From Opitutaceae bacterium (lineage in GTDB: Bacteria; Verrucomicrobiota; Verrucomicrobiia; Opitutales; Opitutaceae), in assembly GCA_016715765.1 (NCBI GenBank), contig JADJZJ010000033.1:1-52809 (forward strand): a stretch of 52,809 nucleotides of DNA, written 5' to 3'. A program made the translations under genes and the position numbers. Positions 39,603 to 48,355 of the stretch are shown in pieces (position 1 is the stretch's first letter; the number at the start of each line of letters is the position of its first letter). A model generated the notes under the pieces. It was given only the letters and a program-made list of their open reading frames with translations, did no database searches and was not told where the DNA came from.

Positions 39603-40583
39603 TCAGGGACTGTGCGGGGGATCGGGCAGGAGGCGAGCCAGGTTATTGGCGAGGACTCTGAAGCCGGCGTCATTCGGATGGATGCCGTCACTGAAGAATT
39701 CGGGCTGGGAGGGAATCAGGGCTTCGCCGGCGATGATTGTCAGCGCGGGATCGGCCATGGATTGGGCCGCCGTGGTGATCGCGCGGCGGTAGTCGGCGAG
39801 ATTGTGCCCGCCGGCCATGACATGACTGCTCCACAGGGGAGTAATGACCACGATGGACCGGCGGGGCTCGCCGCCCGAACGCAAGGCGCGCAGGAGGGTG
39901 GTATAGTTGCGGCCACAGTCGGACGGCGTCCGCTGATGGAAGTAGTCGTTGAACCCGAGCAGGAGCGTGACGATATCGGCCGGGATGCCGGCCAGCGCCG
40001 CGCCGTCCCCCGCTTCGATGCAACGGCCGCCGATGCCTGCATTGTACGTTTCCCAGTTTTTCGCGGCACCCACGAGCGATGGATAGCTGGCGAGCGCCGA
40101 GGTGGCATGGAAGCCCTGGGTGATCGAGTCCCCGCAGGCGAGCCAACGGACTTTTGGCCTGGCAGGTTGCGGAGCAAGCATCCGAGCCGGCGGCGGCAGG
40201 GTGAATCCGAGCAGATCGACGGCATCACCGTAGGGAAAATGAAATCGCAGCGCGCGAGGCTCGACGGCACGGGGCAGGGTCACCGTCCAGTCGTATGCAG
40301 CCGAGACGCCATCGGGGATTTTCCCGCTGGCAAGCACCTGGCCCCCGCTGGTGAGCACCAGATTGGAATTGATCGCATCCTGGCGCAGGTGGCGGCCGTT
40401 GCGTCTGAGGTGGACGGTCAGCGCCGCGGCATCGGTGACCAGTTCGACCGAAACCCCCGGCGCATCGGCGCCGAGGCCGCCCTCATCCTCAATGGGCCGG
40501 TCCACCCGCAGCATCGTGGCGGTGCGCACGATGCGAATGGCGCCGCGGATCCGCAGCCGGGCATCATTCGGGGTTATCCTCAT
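39603..40583 (-). CDS. SGNH/GDSL hydrolase with an N-terminal beta domain
   Basis: 326 residues from ATG 40583; an upstream TTG start at 40619 is possible. The SGNH motifs are G151-D152-S153-I-T-Q, G183/G185 (NAGIGG), G210-F-N212-D and D299-G-I-H302-P, so Ser153, Asp299 and His302 form the catalytic triad. Residues 1-130 form a separate beta domain before the hydrolase, as in CE2-like two-domain esterases. It would remove acetyl groups from sugars. No signal peptide is apparent, so it may act on imported oligosaccharides. It leads a minus-strand group with two SDRs and faces the esterase gene at 40857. Confidence 0.88.
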   Translation of the reverse strand: MRITPNDARLRIRGAIRIVRTATMLRVDRPIEDEGGLGADAPGVSVELVTDAAALTVHLRRNGRHLRQDAINSNLVLTSGGQVLASGKIPDGVSAAYDWTVTLPRAVEPRALRFHFPYGDAVDLLGFTLPPPARMLAPQPARPKVRWLACGDSITQGFHATSALASYPSLVGAAKNWETYNAGIGGRCIEAGDGAALAGIPADIVTLLLGFNDYFHQRTPSDCGRNYTTLLRALRSGGEPRRSIVVITPLWSSHVMAGGHNLADYRRAITTAAQSMADPALTIIAGEALIPSQPEFFSDGIHPNDAGFRVLANNLARLLPDPPHSP

Positions 40584-40856
40584 CGCGAGCACGCTGGGTT
40601 TCGCTTGGCCATTTGGCAATCCGGTCGAGTTGAGGCCAGGATCGGCCGGTGACCGGCAGTCTCACTTTGACATTTCCGGGCAGGGCTGGGATTGCACGTG
40701 AGGTGCGAGGCAATGTACCAGATCCATGGGAGGGTGATTGTTTTTCGGCGGCGCGTTTGCCCCTTGCGCGAATCTGCCCCGTCCATCCCTGGATCGTGGC
40801 TCGTGCGCCTGCGGTGCTCCGGCTTGTGCGGTTGATCGGCTGAGAGGGATTTGATC

Positions 40857-42911
40857 ATGCCGGCTGGCCATACCGACCCCCTGCATCTTCCTCCCGCGCC
40901 GCTGGCGGACCTGCGTTGCATGCTGCGCCGGCACATCGTGGCCCGGGCGCTCGGGCAACTGCAGGCGAGTGCGGATCTTCGGTCCCGGCTCCACACGCCG
41001 GCGCAGTGGCGCGAGTACGCCGCCGGGATCAGGCGGCGCTTTGCGGCCGCGCTGGCCCATCCGGCGCTCATGCGCCGTCCGCAGTGGCGCGAGCGGCCTC
41101 AAAGTCGGCACGAGTATGCCGGCTTCAGCATCGAGAACCTGTGGGTCGAGTCGCTGCCAGGTTGCTGGATGAACGTCACGGTCTGGAAACCCGATCCTGC
41201 GCGCTGGGCACCGCCGTGGCCGGCCGTGGTCACGCCGGTCGGGCACAACGGGAAATACAACCCGAGCGAGCAATATCCCCCGCAAATCTTCGCCGCCAAC
41301 GGCTACCTGAGCGTCTCCTTCGATCCGCCGGGATTCGGCGAAAAGGCCTGGGGCAACAATCACTTTGAGGACGGGGTGCGGGGTTATGTCGCGGGGCAGA
41401 ACCCGCTCGTTTTTTTCCTCGCGGATGCCCTGCGCGCCGTGGACTACGTGCTCCGGCGATCCGATGTGGACGGACGCAACGGCGTGGCGATGACGGGAGT
41501 ATCCGGCGGGGGGTTCACCTCGATCTGCTGCGCGCTGCTGGACCAACGCATCACGGCCATCGGCCCGTCCTGCTACGGGTTGCCCGACGAGGTTCATCCG
41601 ATCCGCAACGGCTACGCGGCCTGCCCGGAAACCCTCTGGCTGAACCGTTATGCGGACGGCCTGGGCATGACGGACCTGCTGATCGGTGCGCGCTTCACCC
41701 CGATGCTGCTGATGGCGGGTCGGCGGGATACCATCTTCACCACGCAGGCGATGCGGGACCTCACCAGCGCCGTGCGCCATGCGTACGCCGGCGTGGGCCG
41801 GGCCGATGCATGCCGGCTGTTCGTGGATGACTGCGATCACGAATACACGCCGGCGCAGGCGCAGACTTTCGTGCAGTGGATGCGGCGCTGGCAGGGCGGG
41901 GCGGTCACTCGCCGCCAGCCCGTGATCATGCCGCGTGAACTATTGCTGCTGCCGGAAGACGAATTGAAATCAGCGCCACCCGCCGGCTTGTCGATGGCGA
42001 CGGCCGCGGCGGGCGTGGTGCGCGCACGGCGTCGCCTGCACGATGCGGCGCAGGCCCGGCGCGAACTGGCCCGGCTGATACCCGACTGGCAGGCGCACCG
42101 CCGCCGCGGATTGCGGGCCGCGACCGCGCCGGGGGCGGCGACGACGCTCTGGGTGCATGCTTTCCGGGAACTGAGCCTGCGCGACGGACCGGCCTGGGAA
42201 TTGCCGGCCACGCTGCTGCGTCCGCCGCACGATATCGGCGGCGTGCTGGTGTTCTTCGACGATCGCGGCCGGTGGACGGCGCTGCACCAATGGGGCTGGC
42301 TCAACCGCGCCGCCGGAGTATTCAGCCGGGACGACAAGCCGCGCTCGATCCTGACCGTTGATTTGCCGGGATGGGGTGACACGAAACCGCTGCCCGGACC
42401 CTTTGATGTTGTCGGCTGGGGCGGCGTGGATCGCTGGACGGGTTACGTGAGTGCCGCGACCGGTGAATCCGTGATGGCCCTGCGGCTGCGCGAGGCGGTG
42501 CGGGTCATTGATTATGTGCAGCGGGAGTGGGGGACGCCGGCCGCGCGCATCACGGTGGGCGGCTTTGGCCTCGGCGCGTCCGTGGCCGGACTCGCAGCGT
42601 GTTTGCACGGACGGCTGGGCGGCGTCCTGCTGCTGGAGCCGCTCGCGGAATTCGCCAGCCTCGCGACCGCGGCCAGACCGAACCGGCCCCACGACGCGTA
42701 TTTCCCCGGCATTCTCAACGCCGCGGATTTGCCGGAGGCGCTGGCGCTGCAGCCGGCGCCGGTGCTGGTCGTCGGTCCGCGCGACGCGGCCGGCCGGCTT
42801 CTCGGATCGAAGGCGCGGCGGACTTTCCGCGGCCGGCATGTCGCCGTGCGCCCCGTGGCCTTCGATGCGACGCAGGAATCCACCGTGCTGGACTGGCTGC
42901 GCATTCATTGA
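40857..42911 (+). CDS. Double alpha/beta-hydrolase, CE7-like, second domain without nucleophile
   Basis: 684 residues with two alpha/beta-hydrolase halves. The first half is complete: TGVSGGG (213-219) with Ser216, acid D291 (GRRDTIF) and H328 (DDCDHEYTP), in the style of acetyl-xylan esterase/dienelactone hydrolase proteins with the typical DPPGFGEK block near 156-163. The second half (about 430-684) repeats the fold (VLVFFDDRGRW, ILTVDLPGWGDTK, GGFGLGAS), but the nucleophile position is Gly571, so it is probably non-catalytic. The enzyme likely removes acyl groups from sugars or xylan fragments in the cytoplasm. It is divergent from the SGNH gene, across a 273-base gap with no clear promoter boxes. 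Confidence 0.83.
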   Translation: MPAGHTDPLHLPPAPLADLRCMLRRHIVARALGQLQASADLRSRLHTPAQWREYAAGIRRRFAAALAHPALMRRPQWRERPQSRHEYAGFSIENLWVESLPGCWMNVTVWKPDPARWAPPWPAVVTPVGHNGKYNPSEQYPPQIFAANGYLSVSFDPPGFGEKAWGNNHFEDGVRGYVAGQNPLVFFLADALRAVDYVLRRSDVDGRNGVAMTGVSGGGFTSICCALLDQRITAIGPSCYGLPDEVHPIRNGYAACPETLWLNRYADGLGMTDLLIGARFTPMLLMAGRRDTIFTTQAMRDLTSAVRHAYAGVGRADACRLFVDDCDHEYTPAQAQTFVQWMRRWQGGAVTRRQPVIMPRELLLLPEDELKSAPPAGLSMATAAAGVVRARRRLHDAAQARRELARLIPDWQAHRRRGLRAATAPGAATTLWVHAFRELSLRDGPAWELPATLLRPPHDIGGVLVFFDDRGRWTALHQWGWLNRAAGVFSRDDKPRSILTVDLPGWGDTKPLPGPFDVVGWGGVDRWTGYVSAATGESVMALRLREAVRVIDYVQREWGTPAARITVGGFGLGASVAGLAACLHGRLGGVLLLEPLAEFASLATAARPNRPHDAYFPGILNAADLPEALALQPAPVLVVGPRDAAGRLLGSKARRTFRGRHVAVRPVAFDATQESTVLDWLRIH

Positions 42912-42959
42912 TGTTCCCCTGATGATTCCCCAAAGCAGAAACATCCTGAATGGCTGTTG

Positions 42960-43072
42960 GGTAGGGCCCGGCCTCCGGACGGGCCGGTATTGGCGGTCGC
43001 ATGCCGAACCGCCCGTCCGGCCTGCCCTCCATAGGCCCGGCGACGGAGGGAGGCCGGGCGCTACCTACGGAA
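42960..43072. repeat. GGTAGGGCCCGGCCTCCGGA inverted repeat
   Basis: GGTAGGGCCCGGCCTCCGGA at the left and GGAGGCCGGGCGCTACC at the right form a palindromic element, with a second internal pair (GGACGGGC / GCCCGTCC). It fills the gap 42912-43147 and shares its right-hand words GTCGGGCGCTACC-like with the element near 2340. No gene is present. Confidence 0.65.
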
Positions 43073-43147
43073 GCCACGTGGCAGGGTGCACCCAGGTTCG
43101 TTCCTGAATTCCTGAGTTCCACCTTCGTTTTTCCGAACCACTTTCCC

Positions 43148-43906
43148 ATGACTCCGCTCAAACTCATCGCGTGCGATCCGCTCGTCGGCCTGCCGCGCAA
43201 ACCCTATCCGTGGCTGCGGCCCGATGTGGCCGACCTGCAGGGTGAACTTTCCCGGCTGCAGATCACCGCGGCCATCGTGCGCCACCGGCAGTGCCTCGAA
43301 AACTTCCCCCACTGGGGCAACGCCGTCCTCGCGCGCGAGATTGCCGGCCTTGCCCATCTGATCCCCGCGGTGTGCCTGACCCCGGACGGCGCCCCCGATG
43401 CCTATGCCTTCGAGACCGCCTTCCGGGAATCCCTCGCCAGAGGCATGCGCGTGGGTTGGATCAGCCCGAAGGAGCACATGTTTTCGCCGCGGCCGTGGTG
43501 CAGCGGACCGCTCTATGCGGCGTGCGCGGCCGCGCGCCTGCCCCTGCTGCTGGACTACCGCCAGGTCACGCTGGACGAAGTGGATGAGATCATGACGGCG
43601 CATCCCACGCTGCGATTGATCCTGGTGCAGGTGCCCCGGCTGGGCCGGCATCGTTCGCTTTATGCCCTGCTCGCCCGGCACGCGGCGCTGCATCTGTGCG
43701 TGAGCAGTGCCTACTCCGTGCACGAGGGCCTCACCGACCTGGTGGGGAAATTCGGCCACGCGCGCTTTGTGTGGGGCTGCAACTATCCCGAGGCCGAGGG
43801 CGGGGCGTCCGTGACCCTGTTGACCTACGCCGACATTCCGGACGCGGCGCGCACGGCCATCGCCCACGGCAACATCGAGCGACTGCTCGCGGAGGTGAAA
43901 TCATGA
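43148..43906 (+). CDS. Amidohydrolase-2-like TIM-barrel protein lacking the HxH metal motif
   Basis: 252 residues from ATG 43148. The barrel resembles the amidohydrolase-2 family: AGLAHLIPAVCLTPDGA, MRVGWISPKEHMF, LPLLLDYRQVTLDEVDEI, PTLRLILVQVPRLGRHRSLY and FVWGCNYPEAEGG, with the last replacing the usual W-G-S-D. The family's N-terminal HxH is absent (the chain starts KLIACDPLVGLP), so the standard metal site cannot form. It may be inactive or have another mechanism. It overlaps the next gene by 4 bases; that gene is a paralogue with the metal site. Confidence 0.72.
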   Translation: MTPLKLIACDPLVGLPRKPYPWLRPDVADLQGELSRLQITAAIVRHRQCLENFPHWGNAVLAREIAGLAHLIPAVCLTPDGAPDAYAFETAFRESLARGMRVGWISPKEHMFSPRPWCSGPLYAACAAARLPLLLDYRQVTLDEVDEIMTAHPTLRLILVQVPRLGRHRSLYALLARHAALHLCVSSAYSVHEGLTDLVGKFGHARFVWGCNYPEAEGGASVTLLTYADIPDAARTAIAHGNIERLLAEVKS

Positions 43907-44706
43907 ATGCCCCGGACCACTTCCAAACCGCCGGCCGCCTCGGCCAGCCCCTGCACGGCGAGGTCGTGATCGATACCCACGGTCACCTGGGCCACAGCCC
44001 CGATTTCCCCATCGTGCGTCCGACCGCGGCGGCACTGGTGGCCTCGATGGACCGCATGGGCATCCAGCTGACCTGCATCAGTTCGATCCCGGCCATTTTC
44101 GGCGATGCCGAACACGGCAACGCCCTGGTGGCCGACGCCGTGCAAGCCTATCCCGACCGGTTTTTCGGCTACCTCGTGATGGACGTGGGGTATCCTGACA
44201 AGGTCGCGGCGCAACTGGCCCGCGGCCTGGCGGGCGATTTCCGCGGACTCAAGGTCTGGTCCTATGGTGCGCGCACCGGGCTGCCCTACAACCATTCCAA
44301 CTACGAACCCGTGTTCGCCTTTGCCCAACAGCACGCGCTCCCGGTGCTGGCCCACGTCTTTGGCCCCGAACTCGACGAACTCGAAGGCTACATCAAAAAA
44401 TATCCGCGCATCCGCTGGTTGCTCGCCCATATCGGCTCGGCGGAACTCGAAAAGTACAAGCGCTTCGCCCGCGAGTATCCGACCGTGTGGGTGGAGCTTT
44501 GCCTCTCAAGCTGTCCGCGCGGACTCATCGAGCATCTCGTGGCCGCGGGCCTGGAGGACAAGGTGCTCTGGGGCAGCGATGCGGTTTTCCTCGATCAGGC
44601 CTCGCAACTCGGCCGCGTGCTCTTCGCGCAGATCCCGGTGTCCGCCAAGCGGAAGATACTCGGACTCAATGCCCGGCGCGCCCTTGGACTGGAGCCGGGA
44701 AAATGA
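43903..44706 (+). CDS. Amidohydrolase-2 family TIM-barrel protein
   Basis: 267 residues. H26-G-H28 (VVIDTHGHLGH) opens the barrel, followed by H151 (VLAHVFGP), H176 (LLAHIGS) and D226 (WGSDAVF), the complete metal-site set of amidohydrolase-2 hydrolases/decarboxylases. It starts at an ATG overlapping the upstream paralogue's stop and ends overlapping the next ATG, 4 bases each, so all three genes form one transcript. Lactone hydrolysis in sugar-acid catabolism is a plausible role, as in the related 4-sulfomuconolactone and fucono-lactone hydrolases, but the substrate is unknown. Confidence 0.86.
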   Translation: MNAPDHFQTAGRLGQPLHGEVVIDTHGHLGHSPDFPIVRPTAAALVASMDRMGIQLTCISSIPAIFGDAEHGNALVADAVQAYPDRFFGYLVMDVGYPDKVAAQLARGLAGDFRGLKVWSYGARTGLPYNHSNYEPVFAFAQQHALPVLAHVFGPELDELEGYIKKYPRIRWLLAHIGSAELEKYKRFAREYPTVWVELCLSSCPRGLIEHLVAAGLEDKVLWGSDAVFLDQASQLGRVLFAQIPVSAKRKILGLNARRALGLEPGK

Positions 44707-46145
44707 ACGCATTTGCCGTGGAGGCGTCGGCGGGGCGGATGCTGCGTTATCTCCGCACCTGGCAGTCCCCCGATGGCGCGCTGCACGGCGTGCACACCCA
44801 TCCCGTGTGGCGCCTGCACCCGGGCGTGGTGGAGGATCACTACACCGGTTACTCGGCGTGGGGTGCGCCCGGACTGCTCGGACTCGCCGACCTCGCGGCC
44901 CGCACGCGCCTGCCGGAAGTCGAGGCGATGGGGTGCGACTGGGTGCGCTTTGTCCTCTCGACCTTCATGGCCGGCGACCGCTGGGACAATTGCGGCGCGG
45001 AACTCGGCCGGCGCTTCAATGCCGCGGCCGTGGACAATTTCCTGCAGGACCTGAGTCTCGCCTACTACGCCCGCGTCGCGGCGCACACCCTCACCGTCGC
45101 GGAGAAGGCGCGCATCGGCGATCTCGTGCGGCGCAACCTGGAGAGCTACCTCCGCGAGGCCGGCCGGCCGGAGCAGGACGGACATCTCCTCGTCACCACG
45201 GTCAACCAGGACTGTGCCGGACTCTGGGCGATGGCCGAGTGGATGCAGACCTTCGGCGCCGATGCGCGCTGGCGCGACCTGCTGCTGCGCGGCCTGCAGG
45301 CACACCTGCGCGAGCACCTGGTGACGGGACTGCCGGATGCGGACAGCGGCGGCATGCTGCGGGCGACTTCGCTGCCGGATTACATCGAGCCCGCCGAATA
45401 CTACGGCGTGATTTTACCCGCCTACCTGCACGGCTGGAAGCTCTCCGGCGACGCGGCCCTGCTCGGCGCCGCGGTGAAAATGGCGCGGCACGTCATGCGC
45501 AACTCATGGCGCGACGACCGCGGCTGCCTCCGCCTGCACCGCACCTGCGACCGCGTCCAGGGGCAGTGGCGGGTCAGCCAGTCGCCCATGCTGGTCGCCG
45601 GCGGCGGACTCTTCCTCCGGGCGTTGCGCGAGCTGGCTGCGCTCACGCCTTTGCCCGAAGCGGAATCCTTCCTGGCCGAAATGGATGCGACGATGGCCCA
45701 TTATCAGAACGAGTACGGCTTCATCGTCGCCGCGACCGAGTGGCACGACGACTACGACCTCATCTGCGGCACCGTCTGGGAAGCGCATGATCTGGCGTAT
45801 TTGGGTGCGCGCGTGACGGATACCCCGGGGTTTCAAGCAGCGTTCACGGCTCCGTCCCCGGATCTCGGCATCGTCATCGGCTGGCACGACCTCTGGGTGG
45901 AGAGCGCCCGGCAGTGGGCGCTGGTCCGGCCCTGGTCGTATGGTTTCGGCTATTCCGGGGACAAACACGGTCCGGAGGCGGCCATCGCCGCGCCGGCCTG
46001 GTGCAATCCCAGGCGCCCGGAGATCCCCTTCGCGCCCGCCGTCAAGGTGCGCATGGTCGGCAACGAGATCGTCATCCACGCGCCCGATTATCCGCGGATC
46101 GCCGTCACCTCGATCTACGGCAAGAAATGGATGCGCGAAGCGTGA
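44703..46145 (+). CDS. Toroid-fold protein, possible glycoside hydrolase or isomerase
   Basis: 480 residues beginning MNAFAVEASAGRMLRYLRTW. The helical pattern with repeated aromatic pairs (DHYTGYSAWGAPGLLGLADLA, LSLAYYARVAAHTL, LVTTVNQDCAGLWAMAEWM, MLVAGGGLFLRALRELAAL) fits an (alpha/alpha) toroid. The last ~130 residues include IVAATEWHDDYDLICGTVWEAHDLAYLG and end as beta structure (VKVRMVGNEIVIHAPDYPRIAVT). I know no exact family. Acidic residues in EWHDDYD are possible catalytic groups. It is the third gene of the amidohydrolase operon and resembles in build the frameshifted protein at 5649. Confidence 0.65.
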   Translation: MNAFAVEASAGRMLRYLRTWQSPDGALHGVHTHPVWRLHPGVVEDHYTGYSAWGAPGLLGLADLAARTRLPEVEAMGCDWVRFVLSTFMAGDRWDNCGAELGRRFNAAAVDNFLQDLSLAYYARVAAHTLTVAEKARIGDLVRRNLESYLREAGRPEQDGHLLVTTVNQDCAGLWAMAEWMQTFGADARWRDLLLRGLQAHLREHLVTGLPDADSGGMLRATSLPDYIEPAEYYGVILPAYLHGWKLSGDAALLGAAVKMARHVMRNSWRDDRGCLRLHRTCDRVQGQWRVSQSPMLVAGGGLFLRALRELAALTPLPEAESFLAEMDATMAHYQNEYGFIVAATEWHDDYDLICGTVWEAHDLAYLGARVTDTPGFQAAFTAPSPDLGIVIGWHDLWVESARQWALVRPWSYGFGYSGDKHGPEAAIAAPAWCNPRRPEIPFAPAVKVRMVGNEIVIHAPDYPRIAVTSIYGKKWMREA

Positions 46146-46176
46146 GGAGGGTGAACCGCGAAGGGCCGCGAATTGT

Positions 46177-46312
46177 TGTAGGGCGGGGTTTCGAACCCCG
46201 CCATACGGGGAAGTCCAGCCACGAGCGTGCCCGCAGGGATCCAATCTTTCTCTTCACTTTCTGCTCACGCTCGACAGACCTCTCAGGCGGGGTTCGGAAA
46301 CCCCGCCCTACA
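46177..46312. repeat. GTAGGGCGGGG inverted repeat with a long loop
   Basis: TGTAGGGCGGGGTTTCGAAC at 46177 and GTTCGGAAACCCCGCCCTAC ending near 46312 are inverted arms, the same family as 14764-14840. The 86-base loop holds words of the GAGCGTG/CACGCTC repeat family (CCACGAGCGTGC, GCTCACGCTCG). The gap 46146-46396 has no gene. Confidence 0.75.
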
Positions 46313-46396
46313 TCCAAACCATATTGTGTTTTTCGCCTTGGTATTCGTGTTCGTTAGTGTCGATTCGTGGTTTAGAAAATCCATCCCTCTTTACCC

Positions 46397-48355
46397 ATGA
46401 AACAATCCCTGCCCCTGAATGCCTCCTGGAAACTCATGCCGACCGAGCCCTACCTGGGGCTGACGGCCGGCTGCTCGGCGCTGCCGTTTGACCAGCGGTG
46501 GATCGAGGCGCAGGTGCCGGGTGACGTGCACCTCGACTGCCAGCGCGCCGGCCTGATCGGCGATCCCTACGTGGGCATGAACCACGACCACATCCGCTGG
46601 ATGGAGGAATGGGACTGGTGGTACCGCACCGACCTCACGCCGCCGACTCCCGGACCCGGCCAGCGGCTGCACCTCCTCTTCGAGGGGCTCGACTGCTTCG
46701 CGACGGTTCACCTCAACGGCAGGGTCATTGGCAAGAACCAGAACATGTTCACGCCTCTGCGCGTGGATGTGACCGATCACGTGCAGGCCGGCGCCAACCG
46801 CCTGGAGGTTTGCCTCGGCGCCCCGGTCTATCCGCCCGACCGTCCGGCGCGCTCTCCCGGTGTCCAGGGCTACGGCAACGCCCTCCGTCTGCAGGTGCGC
46901 AAGTCCCAGTCCTGCTACGGTTGGAACATTTCCCCGCGCCTTGTCACCATCGGCATCTGGAAACCCGTGTCATGGCTCCTCGTGGATGAGGTCGAGATCG
47001 CCGACGTCTTTGTCAGCACCTTGGCCCTGCGGCCCGACGGCTCCGCGGAACTCGAGGCCCTCGTCGAACTGCGCCACAACCACGGCGCGCCCGGTCCGGT
47101 CGAGATGGAGCTCACGGTCGCCGGCCAGACCCGCCGGCTTGCCCTCTCCAGCGATCCGACCGGCACGCGCCACGTCGAACGCTTCGTGGTCCCGCAGGCC
47201 GGACTCTGGTGGCCGCACAACCACGGGGCCCAGCCGCTTTACGACTGGAGCGCCACGCTCCGCCGCGCCGGCCGCGAACTTGACCGCCGCGCCGGCCGCT
47301 TCGGCATCCGCACGGTCGCCTGCATCCAGCAACCCGACGATGACGGCGGCATTTCCTTCGTCATCGCGGTGAACGGTAAAAAAATCTTCCTCAAGGGCAT
47401 GAACTGGACGCCGGCCGACGCGATCTTCGCGCGGGTGGACGCCGCCCGGTACGACCTCCTGCTCAACGCCGCGAAGGACACGAACATCAATGCCATGCGC
47501 GTCTGGGGCGGCGGCGTTTACGAGCACGACCACTTCTACGCCCGGTGCGACGAACTCGGCATCCTGATCACCCATGACTTCATGTTCGCCTGCGGCTGCT
47601 ACCCGCAGGATCCGGCGTTCCTCGACGAGGTCCGGCGCGAGGCGGAATTCCAGGTGCGGCGGCTGCGCCACTTCGCCTGTGTCGTGGCGTGGTTTGGCGA
47701 CAACGAGAACGACGTCCTCGCCGACAACAGCTTCAACTACCCGACTTACCGGCACAACCGGCTCAGCAAGGAAGTGCTGCGCGATGTCGTGCAGGCCCAT
47801 GCGCCGCTTACGCCCTACGTGCCGACCTCGCCGTATTCGCCCGTCACCTATGACCAGAACACGCCGATGGAGGGCGACTGCCACATCTGGGGCCACGGCA
47901 TGTCCTACAAGAGCGATTTCTACGTGAAGCAAAAGCCCCGCATGGTGACCGAGATCGGCCACCTCAGCTTCCCGGACCGCAAGGTCATCGAGTCCTGGGT
48001 CCCGGCGGACAAACTCTGGCCGGTGTGGAACGCCGAGTATCTCACGCATGGCGCCGACTGCATCCGCCTCGACCGGCAGGCCCGCTACCGGCTCAACTGG
48101 GACAGCATCCGCGAACGCGGCTGGCCCGAGCCGAAGGACCTCGATGACGTGATCCAAAAATCGCAGCAGCTCCAGGGCGAAGCCTCGCAGTTCTGGGTCG
48201 AATTCTACGGCAACCAGCCGAATTGCTGGGGCATCTTCCTGTGGAACCTCGCCGACAGCTGGCCGCAGATGTCCGATGCATACATCGCCTATCCCTTCGC
48301 CCCCAAGGCCAGCCTGGCCTATGTGAAAAAGGCCTATGCCGAACTCAAGCGGTGA
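46397..48355 (+). CDS. GH2 beta-mannosidase-like glycosidase, short form
   Basis: 652 residues. GH2 architecture is clear: jelly-roll (WIEAQVPGDVHLDCQRAGLI, WWYRTDL, LLFEGLDCFATVHLNG), immunoglobulin-like domain, and a TIM barrel starting at KIFLKGMNWTPADAIFARV. Catalytic residues are E437 in AWFGDNEND (acid/base; family form NE) and E519 in MVTEIGHLSFP (nucleophile). The W-F-G-D-N-E form is the beta-mannosidase type. Full-length beta-mannosidases are about 850 residues; this one stops soon after the barrel and lacks the last C-terminal domains. No signal peptide is seen, so it probably works on imported oligosaccharides. Its end overlaps the convergent HDOD gene by 22 bases. Confidence 0.93.
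   Translation: MKQSLPLNASWKLMPTEPYLGLTAGCSALPFDQRWIEAQVPGDVHLDCQRAGLIGDPYVGMNHDHIRWMEEWDWWYRTDLTPPTPGPGQRLHLLFEGLDCFATVHLNGRVIGKNQNMFTPLRVDVTDHVQAGANRLEVCLGAPVYPPDRPARSPGVQGYGNALRLQVRKSQSCYGWNISPRLVTIGIWKPVSWLLVDEVEIADVFVSTLALRPDGSAELEALVELRHNHGAPGPVEMELTVAGQTRRLALSSDPTGTRHVERFVVPQAGLWWPHNHGAQPLYDWSATLRRAGRELDRRAGRFGIRTVACIQQPDDDGGISFVIAVNGKKIFLKGMNWTPADAIFARVDAARYDLLLNAAKDTNINAMRVWGGGVYEHDHFYARCDELGILITHDFMFACGCYPQDPAFLDEVRREAEFQVRRLRHFACVVAWFGDNENDVLADNSFNYPTYRHNRLSKEVLRDVVQAHAPLTPYVPTSPYSPVTYDQNTPMEGDCHIWGHGMSYKSDFYVKQKPRMVTEIGHLSFPDRKVIESWVPADKLWPVWNAEYLTHGADCIRLDRQARYRLNWDSIRERGWPEPKDLDDVIQKSQQLQGEASQFWVEFYGNQPNCWGIFLWNLADSWPQMSDAYIAYPFAPKASLAYVKKAYAELKR

Noticed and set aside
43148..43906. 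Frame extended upstream to 43001
   Set aside because: The added 49 residues come from the palindromic repeat and intergenic sequence; ATG 43148 gives the natural barrel start.
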